Assembly (NCBI GenBank): GCA_964579825.1
Contig: CAZOHT010000017.1
Span: forward strand, 1-64,000
Reading direction: 5' to 3'
Origin: SPCO01 sp964579825
GTDB taxonomy: Bacteria; Chloroflexota; Limnocylindria; Limnocylindrales; CSP1-4
Length of the DNA: 64,000 nt
Shown: piece after piece, positions 50,250 to 59,658 of the stretch
Position numbering within the stretch: position 1 is the first letter of the stretch
Layout: each line of letters starts with the position of its first letter
Notes under the pieces: generated by a model
Told to the model about the DNA's origin: nothing
Databases searched by the model: none
What the model saw: only the letters and a program-made list of their open reading frames with translations
Translations under genes and position numbers: made by a program

Positions 50250-51476
50250 ATGAGCATCGTCGACGCCCAGCAGTACCTGTTCACGTCCGAATCGGTGACC
50301 GAAGGGCACCCCGACAAGATGTGCGACCAGATCAGCGACGCGATCCTGGACGCCATCATCCGCGAGGACCCGGACGCCCGCGTGGCGTGCGAGACGGCGA
50401 CGACGACGGGTCTGGTCATGGTCCTCGGCGAGATCTCGACGTCGACCTACGTGGACTTCCAGGCGGTCGTGCGGGATACGGTCCGGGACATCGGCTACAC
50501 CCACTCGGACTACGGGTTCGACTACATGACCTGCGGGACGATGGTCTCGGTCAAGGAGCAGTCGCCGGACATCGCCCAGGGCGTGGATTCCGCCCTCGAG
50601 GTCCGCGACGACGCGGCTCCGGCGTACGAGCTGGGTGCCGGCGACCAGGGGATGATGTTCGGGTTCGCCTGCCGGGAGACCCCGGAGCTGATGCCCCTGC
50701 CGATCGCCCTGGCCCACCGAATCGCCCGGCGCCTGTCGGAGGTCCGTCGGACCGGCCAGCTGCCGTACCTCCGCCCGGACGGCAAGACCCAGGTCACCAT
50801 CGAGTACTCGAACGGCGTCCCGGTCCGGGTCAGGACCGTCGTCGTCGCGGCCCAGCACGATCCGGATGTCCGGATCGAACGACTGCGCTCGGAGATCGTC
50901 GAGGCCGTCATCCTGCCGACCATCCCCCATGGACTGCGAGACGTGGACCCGGTCATGCATGTCAATGCGACCGGCCGGTTCGTCACCGGGGGCCCCATGG
51001 GCGACGCCGGCCTGACTGGCCGCAAGATCATCGTCGACACGTACGGCGGCATGGCCCGACACGGCGGTGGCGCGTTCAGTGGCAAGGACCCGACGAAGGT
51101 GGACCGTTCGGCGGCCTACGCAGCCCGCTGGGTGGCCAAGAACATCGTGGCGGCCGGCCTCGCCGACCGGTTCGAGGTCGAGGTCGCGTACGGCATCGGC
51201 ATCGCCCACCCGGTCAGCCTGTCCGTGGAATCCTTCGGCACGGGCAAGCTGCCGGACGAGGACCTGCAGCGCATCGTGGAGCGGACGTTCGACCTGCGTC
51301 CCGCCTCGATCATCGCCGCGCTGGATCTCCGCCGGCCGCTCTACCGGCAGACCGCCGCGTACGGCCACTTCGGTCGCCCGGACCTGGACCTCCCGTGGGA
51401 GCGGACCGACAAGGCCGCTCTCCTGGCGTCCGAAGCCGGACTGCCCGAGCCGGAGCTCGCGAGCGCCGCGGGCTGA
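50250..51476 (+). CDS. metK: S-adenosylmethionine synthetase
   Basis: Makes SAM from methionine and ATP. The 408-residue enzyme contains FTSESVTEGHPDK (11-23), GAGDQGMMFGFA (128-139), and the P-loop-like GGGAFSGKDPTKVDRSAAYAARW. Also present are YLRPDGKTQVTIEY and the C-terminal TAAYGHFGR. All are signatures of the bacterial MetK. A GGGAGG site is 13 bases before the ATG at 50250, and a TAGTCT promoter box with flanking repeats lies upstream. It complements ahcY, mtnA and apt in the same region. Confidence 0.97.
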   Translation: MSIVDAQQYLFTSESVTEGHPDKMCDQISDAILDAIIREDPDARVACETATTTGLVMVLGEISTSTYVDFQAVVRDTVRDIGYTHSDYGFDYMTCGTMVSVKEQSPDIAQGVDSALEVRDDAAPAYELGAGDQGMMFGFACRETPELMPLPIALAHRIARRLSEVRRTGQLPYLRPDGKTQVTIEYSNGVPVRVRTVVVAAQHDPDVRIERLRSEIVEAVILPTIPHGLRDVDPVMHVNATGRFVTGGPMGDAGLTGRKIIVDTYGGMARHGGGAFSGKDPTKVDRSAAYAARWVAKNIVAAGLADRFEVEVAYGIGIAHPVSLSVESFGTGKLPDEDLQRIVERTFDLRPASIIAALDLRRPLYRQTAAYGHFGRPDLDLPWERTDKAALLASEAGLPEPELASAAG

Positions 51477-51645
51477 ACCCACCACGTCCGGCCGACGCCG
51501 GGCGATGAGCCAGGTCGATCATGTGGCGTCCCGGCACGCTCGGCGGTGGGATGGAAACGCCGGACGACGGACGATGCGACGCTCGTTCGCCGCGAACCGC
51601 ACCAGCGAACCTGATCAGACGGACCCCGCCCGTCCCGAGCCCGCG

Positions 51646-52626
51646 TCAGTCGTCGGCGACGATCGAGGTCATCGATCCGCCGCGCCCACCGGATCGCCGG
51701 CCGTTCCAGATGAGCAGCAGCTGGCCGATCAGGAGCATGCCGATCGTGAACGCGAGGACCATCGTGGCGATCGCATTCGTCTCCGGGGTCACGCCGCGCT
51801 TGACCTGGCCGAAGATGTACAGCGGCAGGGTGGTGGAGCCCGGACCGGTCACGAACGTCGTGATGACGTAGTCGTCGAAGCTGAACGTGAACGCGAGCAG
51901 GAAGCCCGCCACGATGGCCGGCAGGAGCTGCGGGAAGGTGATCTGGCGGAACGTCCGCCAGGGTGTCGCGAACAGGTCCTGGCTGGCCTCCACAAGCGTG
52001 CGGTCCATGCCCGACAGCCGGGCGCGGACCAGCAGCAGGATGAGGCTCGTGTTGAACAGGACGTGGGCGCTGATGACGGTCCAGTGCCCGAAGCTCAGCT
52101 TGAACACGCCCTTGCCGCCGCCCTGGATGGCCGACAGGACCGGGTTGATCAGGTCGAACGACGTCGCGAAGAACACGAGCGTCGCGAGGGCGATGACGAT
52201 CTCGGGGACGATGATGCTGATGTAGGTCAGGCCGTCGTACATCGCCCGGGTCTTGCGCCCGACGCGCTGGAGGCCGAGGGCGGCCATGGTGCCGAACAGC
52301 GTCGCGAGGATCGCGTTGAAGAACGCGATGATGACGCTGTTGCCGACCGCCTTCGTCGCCACGGTGTTGCCAAGGGCGACCCCGAACCACTCGGTCGAGA
52401 ACCCCGTCCAGATGGTGGCGAGCTGGTTCGCGTTGAACGCGAACAGGACCACCACGAAGATCGGCAGGTACAGGAAGCCGTAGACGAGGATGGCCTGGAA
52501 CCGGAAGACGTTGTCGACGAACCCGTCCATCCGCTCCGACGCGATGAGGGCACGCCCCCGACGAGGACCGGCGGCGGTGGCCCCAGACGAGGCGGACCCG
52601 GCCACCGTGGCGCCCGGCGCGCTCAC
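51646..52626 (-). CDS. potC: Polyamine-type ABC transporter permease (PotC-like)
   Basis: A 326-residue permease, second of the pair. After an Ala/Gly-rich N-terminus of about 40 residues come six transmembrane helices, beginning ILVYGFLYLPIFVVVLFAFN. The EAA loop is LVEASQDLFATPWRTFRQITFPQLLPAI. It carries FSFDDYVITTFVTGPGSTTLPLYIF, the PotC hallmark. The start is GTG overlapping the stop of potB as GTGA. It is the last gene of a minus-strand operon ordered A-D-B-C. Ligand is inferred from family: spermidine, putrescine or a related cation. Confidence 0.9.
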   Translation of the reverse strand: MSAPGATVAGSASSGATAAGPRRGRALIASERMDGFVDNVFRFQAILVYGFLYLPIFVVVLFAFNANQLATIWTGFSTEWFGVALGNTVATKAVGNSVIIAFFNAILATLFGTMAALGLQRVGRKTRAMYDGLTYISIIVPEIVIALATLVFFATSFDLINPVLSAIQGGGKGVFKLSFGHWTVISAHVLFNTSLILLLVRARLSGMDRTLVEASQDLFATPWRTFRQITFPQLLPAIVAGFLLAFTFSFDDYVITTFVTGPGSTTLPLYIFGQVKRGVTPETNAIATMVLAFTIGMLLIGQLLLIWNGRRSGGRGGSMTSIVADD

Positions 52627-53519
52627 AGGACGCTCACGTCACGTTCCTGGCGGCCGCGGTTCACGAACCACAGGTAGACCGTGATGGTCACCAGCATGAT
52701 CGCGATGAGGACGACCGCCTTGGCCGCCCCGAGCGGCCAGTTCCGCGCTTCGAGGAAGTCGAGGACCAGCGCGTTCCCGATGAGGAACGTCCGGCCATAG
52801 CCCAGGATCTGCGGGATGACGTACTCGCCGATCATCGGGATGAACACGAGGATGCTGCCGGTCACCACGCCGGGCAGCGCGATCGGCAGGGTGATCTGGC
52901 GGAACGTCGCCCATCGCCCGGCGCCGAGGTCCTTGGACGCCTCCACCAGCGAGCGGTCCATCCGCTCCAGGGTGACGTACAGCGGGAAGATCATGAGCGG
53001 CAGGTAGCCGTAGACCAGGCCCATCATGATCGCGGTGGGGGTCCCCAGGATCCGGAAGTCCGGGTCGCCGATGAGCGCCCCGATGAAGCCGCCGATGTTC
53101 TCTCGCCCGAGGACGATCAGCCAGCTGTAGGTCCGGATGAGGAAGCTCGTCCAGAACGGGACGACGAGCAGCAGGATGAGCAGCCCCTTGCGGCGACCGG
53201 CGCGAGTCGCCAGGAAGTAGGCCAATGGCAGGGCGATGAACAGGGTCAACGCCGTGCCGATCGTGGCCATCCGCAGGCTCTGCAGGAATGGGTCGATGCC
53301 CTTGACCACCTGGCCGTAGTTGTCCAGGTCGAATCCGGGCGCGTACCCGCCGTTCTTGGCCTTCTCGCCGAAGCTGAACACGATGACGAACGCCATCGGC
53401 AGCACCAGCAGGAGCAGGTACCAGAGGGAGGCGGGCGCGAGGAGGGCCGCCGTCAGGAGGCCGGCACGCGACCGTCCTCCTGACTCGCCCGACTCGATGG
53501 GCGGCGTCGCCGTGGCCAT
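52623..53519 (-). CDS. potB: Polyamine-type ABC transporter permease (PotB-like)
   Basis: A 298-residue permease with six transmembrane helices, starting LLAPASLWYLLLLVLPMAFVIVFSF. It carries VPFWTSFLIRTYSWLIVLG, a strong PotB/PotH-type motif, and the EAA loop LVEASKDLGAGRWATFRQITLPIALPGV. The C-terminal QILGYGRTFLIGNALVLDFLEARNWPLGAA is also typical of polyamine permeases. It begins 20 bases after the binding protein and overlaps potC by GTGA. Confidence 0.91.
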   Translation of the reverse strand: MATATPPIESGESGGRSRAGLLTAALLAPASLWYLLLLVLPMAFVIVFSFGEKAKNGGYAPGFDLDNYGQVVKGIDPFLQSLRMATIGTALTLFIALPLAYFLATRAGRRKGLLILLLVVPFWTSFLIRTYSWLIVLGRENIGGFIGALIGDPDFRILGTPTAIMMGLVYGYLPLMIFPLYVTLERMDRSLVEASKDLGAGRWATFRQITLPIALPGVVTGSILVFIPMIGEYVIPQILGYGRTFLIGNALVLDFLEARNWPLGAAKAVVLIAIMLVTITVYLWFVNRGRQERDVSVL

Positions 53520-53539
53520 CGTTCGCTAGCGGATCTCGC

Positions 53540-54718
53540 TCAGCCGCCGAGGCTGGACTTGAACTCGGTCCAGACGGCCAGCCGGTCGGCGTTGTCCGTC
53601 GAGGCCGGGTCGGCGCCTTCGAGGTTCTCCATGACGTCCTCCGGCGGGAACACGGCCGGATCGTCGAGCATCTCCTGGGGGACCAGCTTCTTGGCCTCCA
53701 GGTTCGGCGTCGCGTAGCCGGTCGTCGTCGTCTCGAGGGCCTGGACGTCCGGGCGCTCGATGAAGTCGAACCAGGCGTAGGTCGCGTTCGGGTGCGGGGC
53801 GTCGGCCATCATCACCCAGGTGTCCATCCAGAACAGCGTGCCTTCGCTCGGGACGACGTACTTCGTGTCGGCCGTGTCCGGGTTGGCCCGCAGCTCGACG
53901 AGCGGGCCGGTCCAGCCGAGGCACAGGACGGCTTCCTCGGACGACAGCTTGTCCTGGTAGGTGTCCGAGTCCAGCGCCAGCACGTGCGGCGCCAGGTCCA
54001 GGAGGAGCTTCTTGGCCTCGTCCAGTTCCTTCGGATCGGTCGAGTTCAGGGAGTAGCCGAGCATCTTGAGCGGCATCACGAGGACGTCGCCGGCGGAGTC
54101 CACCAGGACGACCTTGCCGCTGTACTTGCCGGTCGCGAGGTCGTAGAACTCACGCCACGACGTCACTGGCTCGGTGACGATCTTCGAGCGGTACAGGATG
54201 CCGGTGGTGCCCAGGTCCTTGGGGATGTGGTACTCGTTGTTCGGGTCCCAGGCCTGGCTGAGGACGGCCGGATCGATGTACTGGAAGTTGGGGATCCGGC
54301 TGAAGTCGAGCCTCTGGATGTAGCCCTCTTCGGCCATCTGCGGGATGAACTCGGCGGTCGGGCAGGCGAAGTCGTAGCCCGACGAGCCGGCAGCGAGCTT
54401 CGCGAGCAGTTCGTCGTTGTTGGCGAACGTGTCGTACACGAAGTTCTTGACGCCGAACTCGGCCTTGAACGCCTCCATGTTGGCCGGCGCGACATAGTCC
54501 GACCAGTTGTACATGAACAGTTCTTCTTCGATCGGCCCGGCCGGCGGGAAGCTGGCCGCACCCGCGTCGGACGGGGCACTGGTCGCCGACCCACCCGAGG
54601 TGCAGGCGGCCAGGGCCGCGCTGCCGCCGATCAGGCCGGCTGCCGCCAGGAAGCTTCGGCGCGGGACCCGGTTCCGGGCCATCTTCGCCATCAGTTCGTC
54701 GAGACCTTCGTTCGCCAC
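53540..54718 (-). CDS. potD: Polyamine-type ABC transporter substrate-binding lipoprotein (PotD-like), Tat-exported
   Basis: A 392-residue periplasmic-type binding protein. The N-terminus has a twin-arginine signal PRRSFLAAAGLIGGSAALAAC, with the lipobox Cys39, so it appears to be folded before export and lipid-anchored. The mature region starts LFMYNWSDYVAPANMEAF, a hallmark of PotD/PotF, followed by YDFACPTAEFIPQM, KDLGTTGILYRSKIV and LGWTGPLVELRA. The GTG at 54718 is preceded by AGGAGG. The frame is open further upstream but contains the inter-gene region. It lies between the ATPase and permease genes. Confidence 0.92.
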   Translation of the reverse strand: MANEGLDELMAKMARNRVPRRSFLAAAGLIGGSAALAACTSGGSATSAPSDAGAASFPPAGPIEEELFMYNWSDYVAPANMEAFKAEFGVKNFVYDTFANNDELLAKLAAGSSGYDFACPTAEFIPQMAEEGYIQRLDFSRIPNFQYIDPAVLSQAWDPNNEYHIPKDLGTTGILYRSKIVTEPVTSWREFYDLATGKYSGKVVLVDSAGDVLVMPLKMLGYSLNSTDPKELDEAKKLLLDLAPHVLALDSDTYQDKLSSEEAVLCLGWTGPLVELRANPDTADTKYVVPSEGTLFWMDTWVMMADAPHPNATYAWFDFIERPDVQALETTTTGYATPNLEAKKLVPQEMLDDPAVFPPEDVMENLEGADPASTDNADRLAVWTEFKSSLGG

Positions 54719-54770
54719 GTGCGTTCCTCCTCTGCGTCCCAGGGTCATCCTGGGCGCCTGTCGGCCGGGC

Positions 54771-55982
54771 TCATCCCGCGAGGACGAGATCGGCCTCCTG
54801 GTGCCACCGGACGACCACCGGGTCGCCCGGACCTGCCCCCAGGGCGCTCCCAACGCCCGTGCTGTTCTGGTGGCGGGCGATCAGTTCGCCCACCTCATCG
54901 GTGTGGATGCGGTATTCGGTCTGGTCACCCAGGTACGTGCCCTGGGTGACCCGGCCCTTGACGTGGATCCAGCCCGGTGGCGGCTCGCCGGCACCGTCCT
55001 CCGGGATGACCTCCAGGCGTTCCGGCCGGATCGCGACCGTGACCGCGTCTCCGGCCGCGATGTGCGCCGAAGCGTCCGTCAGGATGCCCGGCAGCAGGAC
55101 GTCGTGCTGGCTGCGGACCGTCGCCGTCCGCCTGGCGGTGTCCGCATCGACGACGGTCCCCGCGATGAAGTTGGAGGTGCCGATGAAGTCGGCGACGAAC
55201 CGGTTGACCGGCCGCTCGTAGAGTTCCTCGGGGCCGCCCTGCTGCTGGATGCGGCCGTCCTTCATGACCACGATGACGTCGCTCATCGTGAGCGCCTCCT
55301 CCTGGTCGTGGGTCACGTAGACGAACGTGATCCCGACCTCACGCTGGAGCGCCTTCAGCTCGAGCTGCATCTCCTTGCGCAACTTGAGGTCCAGGGCGCC
55401 GAGGGGCTCGTCGAGCAGGAGCACGGTGGGGTGGTTCACGAGCGCTCGCGCCAGCGCGACCCGCTGCTGCTGGCCGCCGGACATCTCCCAGGTCCGCCGC
55501 TTCTCGTAGCCGGACAACCGGACGAGCGAGAGGGCCTCGCCGACCCGGCGCTGCTCTTCCTCCTTGCCGACCTTGTTCTGGCGCAGGCCATAGCCGACGT
55601 TCCGCGCGACGTCCATGTGCGGGAACAGCGCGTAGTGCTGGAAGACCGTGTTGACGTTGCGCTTGTACGCAGGGACGCCGGCGATCGGCTTGCCGTCGAG
55701 CAGGATCTCGCCCTCGGTCGGTTGCTCGAAGCCGGCGATCATGCGCAGGGTCGTGGTCTTGCCGCAGCCGGATGGCCCGAGGAGGCTGTAGAACTCGCCC
55801 CGCGCGATGCTCAGGTCCATGTGGTCGACGGCCGTCACGTCGCCGAACCGCTTGGTCACGCCCAGGATCTGGACGTCCGGGGACGCAGCGGACGTGGGGG
55901 AAGCGGAGGACGAGGCTGTGACTGGCGCGGGTCCGCCGGCGAGACTGGCTGTCTCCGGCGTCGCTGGAGCGGTCAACGGCAT
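54771..55982 (-). CDS. potA: Polyamine-type ABC transporter ATP-binding protein (PotA-like)
   Basis: A 403-residue ATPase. Walker A is GPSGCGKTT (69-77), the Q-loop is NVNTVFQHYALFPHMDVARNV, the signature is MSGGQQQRVALARAL, Walker B is VLLLDEPLGALD and the H-switch is VTHDQEEAL. The C-terminal TOBE region follows (about 320-403). The N-terminus has an extra 35 residues, Ala/Ser/Pro-rich and probably disordered. I prefer the ATG at 55982 to 56042, because GAGGA lies just before it and TACCAT lies upstream. It heads the operon, ahead of the binding protein. Confidence 0.92.
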   Translation of the reverse strand: MPLTAPATPETASLAGGPAPVTASSSASPTSAASPDVQILGVTKRFGDVTAVDHMDLSIARGEFYSLLGPSGCGKTTTLRMIAGFEQPTEGEILLDGKPIAGVPAYKRNVNTVFQHYALFPHMDVARNVGYGLRQNKVGKEEEQRRVGEALSLVRLSGYEKRRTWEMSGGQQQRVALARALVNHPTVLLLDEPLGALDLKLRKEMQLELKALQREVGITFVYVTHDQEEALTMSDVIVVMKDGRIQQQGGPEELYERPVNRFVADFIGTSNFIAGTVVDADTARRTATVRSQHDVLLPGILTDASAHIAAGDAVTVAIRPERLEVIPEDGAGEPPPGWIHVKGRVTQGTYLGDQTEYRIHTDEVGELIARHQNSTGVGSALGAGPGDPVVVRWHQEADLVLAG

Positions 55983-56013
55983 TCCTCGATGCGCGCGCGT
56001 CTGGGTGGGCTGG

Positions 56014-56019
56014 ATGGTA
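56014..56019 (-). promoter_or_regulatory. -10 box TACCAT for the pot operon
   Basis: On the minus strand TACCAT lies about 31 bases before the potA ATG (55982), leaving a leader of roughly 25 bases. The 233-base divergent gap to 56215 holds otherwise only a TAGGCT (56180-56185), 30 bases before the plus-strand gene. Confidence 0.35.
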
Positions 56020-56215
56020 CGGGCGGATGCCCGGACCGTCAACGAAGCCCCGCACCTGCGCCGTCACGTCCCGCCCTGCACGACCCCGTGCGCGTCGGGA
56101 CGGGCCTCGACCGCACAGGACCATCGCGTCTGCACCGTGGCGGACCTTCGCTGGGATGGCTTCGGCATCTCGGAGCGGGTAGGCTTGTCCGAGTGCTGCA
56201 TCCCCAAAGTGCCGC

Positions 56216-57085
56216 ATGAAAGGCCTGCCCGTGGAACCCGGACACCGTCCCGCCATCGAGCGTCTCCCGAAGACAGGACACCATCGCGCCAGTGCGGCGG
56301 TGCGTGCCTGGCTCCTGGCGGGCGCCGCCCTGATGGTCTTCGGCCCGGCCGTGGCGCTGGCGGCCGATCCCGAACCCTCGCTCGAGCCGTCGCCATCCAC
56401 GCTGACCGAGCCGGCGGCGACCGAGAGCCCGACGGCCACGCCGACGGCCGATCCGACCCCTGACCCGACGCCGACGGCTGATCCGACGCCGGTCCCGACC
56501 CCGGGCCCGACCCCGCGAATGGTCACCGTGCTCAACTACCGGCGCAGCGCGATCGTGCGCCAGTACACCAACTACTGGTGTGTGCCCGCCGCGGTCCAGA
56601 CGATGTGGAACCTCATCCGCAACGACACGAACTCGACCTACCTGCGCCAGTCGACGCTCTACAAGCAGATCCGCCTGCACAACCGCTACCGCTACGCGAC
56701 ATCGGGCAACGACGTCCAGGGTTGGGCCTGGGCCATGCGCCGCTGGACGTACAAGCCGTACTACGCCCGAGCCTACCTGTCCAAGACCGTGGCGATGAAC
56801 GCCATCGTCGAGGCCATCGATCGGACCGGGCATCCCGTCGGCATCACGGTCAAGGCCGGCACCCACGCCTGGGTCGTGCTCGGCTACAAGACCGCGGTGG
56901 ATCCGAACGACCCGACCAAGCGCACGTTGCAGGGTTTCTACGTCACCGGTCCGCTGGGTCGCTATCCGGACCCGTATCCGTACAAGTACATGACGGTGGC
57001 GGCGTTCAGCAAGGTCTACACGCGCTACCACGAGTGGCAGCGCAAGGTCATCTGGGAAGGCCTGTACGTGGTGGTCAACGACTGA
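56216..57085 (+). CDS. Secreted C39/papain-like putative cysteine peptidase
   Basis: A 289-residue exported protein. Residues 26-50 form a signal peptide ending VALA-A. A Pro/Thr-rich linker with DPTPxPTP repeats follows (52-100). The domain starts at VTVLNYRRSAIVRQYTNYWCVPAA, with putative nucleophile C122 in a Q-x6-C-x-PAA context, and a His in KAGTHAWVVLGYK (H217) followed by the usual Asn/Asp region. This is the architecture of C39-like peptidases. I cannot say whether it cleaves peptides or binds them. A peptidoglycan or bacteriocin role would be speculation. It is divergent from the polyamine operon. Confidence 0.7.
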   Translation: MKGLPVEPGHRPAIERLPKTGHHRASAAVRAWLLAGAALMVFGPAVALAADPEPSLEPSPSTLTEPAATESPTATPTADPTPDPTPTADPTPVPTPGPTPRMVTVLNYRRSAIVRQYTNYWCVPAAVQTMWNLIRNDTNSTYLRQSTLYKQIRLHNRYRYATSGNDVQGWAWAMRRWTYKPYYARAYLSKTVAMNAIVEAIDRTGHPVGITVKAGTHAWVVLGYKTAVDPNDPTKRTLQGFYVTGPLGRYPDPYPYKYMTVAAFSKVYTRYHEWQRKVIWEGLYVVVND

Positions 57086-57099
57086 CGGTCCGCGCCCTA

Positions 57100-57105
57100 T
57101 ACGAT
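57100..57105 (+). promoter_or_regulatory. -10 box TACGAT, leaderless promoter candidate for manC
   Basis: TATACGAT ends at 57105, seven bases before the ATG at 57113. An alternative ATG at 57104 overlaps the box itself, so the second ATG is favoured. Confidence 0.5.
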
Positions 57106-57112
57106 GGGCGCC

Positions 57113-58180
57113 ATGTACGCCGTCATCATGGCCGGCGGCGGCGGGACCCGGCTCCACCCCCTGAGTCGACCCGAGCGCCCGAAGCCGTTCCTGCCGCTCC
57201 TCGGGGCAGAGTCGCTGCTGCAGGCGACGGCGCGACGGCTCGGCGACCTGACCGCGGATCTCACGATCGTCACGGATCGGCGGTACGAGGGGATCGTCCG
57301 CGACCAGGTGCCGACGGCCTCGATCCTGGTCGAGCCGATGGGCCGCAACACGGCGGCCGCCATCGCGCTCGTCACGGCCGCCGTGGATCGTCCCGACGAC
57401 GAGGTCATGCTGGTCCTGCCGGCGGACGCCCACATCGACCCCGCCCGCGAGGATGTCTACGTCGGTGTCCTGCGCACGGCGGCGTCGCGCCTGGCGACGG
57501 GCTCGTTCGGCCTGGACGACCCGCTCGTCACGCTCGGTACCCAGATCACCCGGCCGGCGACCGAATACGGCTACCTGCTGCCCCGGCTGGAGGCACGCGA
57601 GGAGATCGACGGCCTCGTGGGCTATCCGGTCAGGGCGTTCGAGGAGAAGCCGAAGCCCGCCCGCGCGGACGAGCTGTTCGCGACCGAGGGTGCGGCCTGG
57701 AACGCCGGCATGTTCGTCTGGCAGCGGCGGGCCATCCGGACCGCCCTCGAGCGTTACACCGGCCTCATCCAGCTCATCGAACCGACGTTGGCCGCCCCGA
57801 ACCTGCTGCAGCACGCCTACGAGCAGCTGAAGCCCGTGTCGATCGACTACGCGGTCATGGAGAGCGCCGCTCGCGACGGGCACGTCGTGATGGGTTCGAT
57901 GGCGGTCGGCTGGTCCGACCTGGGCTCGTGGTCCGCCCTGCTCGAGGCGATCGGGGCGCGCGGGACCGGGTCCGTCGTGCAGGCCGGCGAGACGGTCGAC
58001 GTGGAGCGGGAGGACCTGGTCATCCGTCGTTCGGGCGGGCGCCTCGGGATCATCGCGCCGCTCGAGCGCGGTAGCATGACCGCCGTGCAGCCGATCGCCG
58101 TCCTGCGCGGGGCGGCCGCGGACCGTCGCCTGGTGGAGGACCTGCTCGCGCGCTGCGCGGACCCGGAGGAGGCAGCGTGA
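57113..58180 (+). CDS. manC: Mannose-1-phosphate guanylyltransferase
   Basis: Makes GDP-mannose from mannose-1-phosphate and GTP. The 355-residue protein has the nucleotidyltransferase motif AVIMAGGGGTRLHPLSRPERPKPFLPL, EPMGRNTAAAIAL, VLPADAHI and FEEKPKPARADELF followed by WNAGMFVWQ. It ends without the C-terminal cupin found in bifunctional type II enzymes. A separate cupin gene two genes downstream may supply that activity. The start is set at 57113 because the upstream ATG at 57104 lies in the promoter box. Its stop overlaps the next gene by GTGA. Confidence 0.9.
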   Translation: MYAVIMAGGGGTRLHPLSRPERPKPFLPLLGAESLLQATARRLGDLTADLTIVTDRRYEGIVRDQVPTASILVEPMGRNTAAAIALVTAAVDRPDDEVMLVLPADAHIDPAREDVYVGVLRTAASRLATGSFGLDDPLVTLGTQITRPATEYGYLLPRLEAREEIDGLVGYPVRAFEEKPKPARADELFATEGAAWNAGMFVWQRRAIRTALERYTGLIQLIEPTLAAPNLLQHAYEQLKPVSIDYAVMESAARDGHVVMGSMAVGWSDLGSWSALLEAIGARGTGSVVQAGETVDVEREDLVIRRSGGRLGIIAPLERGSMTAVQPIAVLRGAAADRRLVEDLLARCADPEEAA

Positions 58181-59658
58181 ACGTGACCGGCCCGGCGCCC
58201 GCGCCGACGACCATCGTCTTCGGCACGGACGGCTGGCGCGCCCGGATCGCCGACGAGTTCACGTTCGACAACGTGCGCCGCTGCGCCGACGGTGTCGCCC
58301 GCTACGTGGTGGATCGGGGCGAGGCGGCGAAGGGCGTCGTCGTCGCGTACGACCGCCGGTTCGCGTCCGAGCACTTCGCCCAGGCCGCGGCCGAGATCCT
58401 GCTGGCGCACGACATCCCGGTCGCGTTCGCGGTCCACGCCGTCCCGACCCAGATGAGCTCGTACGAGGTGGTCGAGCGCGGGGCGGCGGCCGGGATCGTC
58501 ATCACGGCGAGCCACAACCCGTGGGTGGACAACGGCTTCAAGGTGAAGGCCCCGACGGGCGCGGCGGCCGGGCACGACATCCTGTCGGTCATCGAGGCGC
58601 AGCTCTCCCGGAACGGTGGGATCGCCCTCGATCGTCGCCCGTTCGCGGACGCGGAGGCGGCCGGGCTGGTCGAACGGTTCGACCCGTTCGAGGGGTATGA
58701 GCGGTTCGTCCGGCGCACGCTCGATCTCGATGCCCTGCGGGCGGCCGATGCCCGGATCCTGGTCGATCCGATGTGGGGCGCGGGGAGTGGCTGGATCTCC
58801 CGCCTCCTGGCCGGCGGGCGCATCCAGGTGGACGAGATCCACCAGGAGCGCAACCCGTACTTCGGCGGCGTCAACCCGGAACCGATCCGCCCGAACGTGG
58901 ACGAGGCGCTGGCGATGCTCGCCGCCGGCGGCTACGACCTGGGCCTGTTGCTGGACGGCGATGCCGACCGGGCGGGCGCGGCGGACGAGCGCGGGACGTT
59001 CATCCATCAGCTCCAGGTCACCGGGCTGCTGATGTACTACCTCGCCGAGCATCGCGGACTGCGCGAGCCGGTGGTCGTCAGCGTCAACAACACTTCGATG
59101 GCGGCTCGCCTCGGCGAGCACTATGGGATCGCGACCCACGAGACACCGGTCGGGTTCAAGTTCATCGGGCCCCGGATGATCGAGACCGGCGCGATGATGG
59201 GCGCCGAGGAATCCGGCGGGTTCGGGTTCGGGATGCATCTGCCCGAGCGCGACGGGGTCTATGCGGACCTGCTGCTGCTCGACCTGTTCCTGAAGGAACG
59301 CGCCGCCGGTCGCTGGCCGGTGTCGAGTGCGATCGAGCATTTCCACGCCATCGCCGGGCCCTCGTTCTACCGGCGCATCGACGTCCATGTCGAGCGGGCG
59401 CTCTACCCGGAGACCAAGCGCCGGCTGCTCGTGGACCTGCGCGAGCAGGCGCCCGGGGAGCTCGCCGGCCAGGCCGTGGCGCGGACCGTGCCGCTCGAGA
59501 CGAACGACGGCTTCAAGTTCTTCCTCGCGGATGGCTCGTGGCTCCTGGTCCGGGCGTCCGGCACGGAGCCACTCGTCCGCGTCTACACGGAGGCCACGTC
59601 GGCGGAGATCCGCGACGAGATGCTCATCGCCGGCGAGCGCCTGGTGCGCGGCTCGTGA
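58177..59658 (+). CDS. Phosphomannomutase/phosphoglucomutase
   Basis: A 493-residue alpha-D-phosphohexomutase. The four domains are visible: the active-site phosphoserine loop TASHNPW (S112), the magnesium loop DGDADR (260-265), the sugar-binding loop GAEESGGFGFG and the phosphate-binding loop RASGTEPLVRVY. Substrate preference between mannose and glucose phosphates is not decided by sequence. The flanking manC and cupin genes favour phosphomannomutase. The start is GTG overlapping manC, and it in turn overlaps the cupin gene. Confidence 0.92.
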   Translation: MNVTGPAPAPTTIVFGTDGWRARIADEFTFDNVRRCADGVARYVVDRGEAAKGVVVAYDRRFASEHFAQAAAEILLAHDIPVAFAVHAVPTQMSSYEVVERGAAAGIVITASHNPWVDNGFKVKAPTGAAAGHDILSVIEAQLSRNGGIALDRRPFADAEAAGLVERFDPFEGYERFVRRTLDLDALRAADARILVDPMWGAGSGWISRLLAGGRIQVDEIHQERNPYFGGVNPEPIRPNVDEALAMLAAGGYDLGLLLDGDADRAGAADERGTFIHQLQVTGLLMYYLAEHRGLREPVVVSVNNTSMAARLGEHYGIATHETPVGFKFIGPRMIETGAMMGAEESGGFGFGMHLPERDGVYADLLLLDLFLKERAAGRWPVSSAIEHFHAIAGPSFYRRIDVHVERALYPETKRRLLVDLREQAPGELAGQAVARTVPLETNDGFKFFLADGSWLLVRASGTEPLVRVYTEATSAEIRDEMLIAGERLVRGS

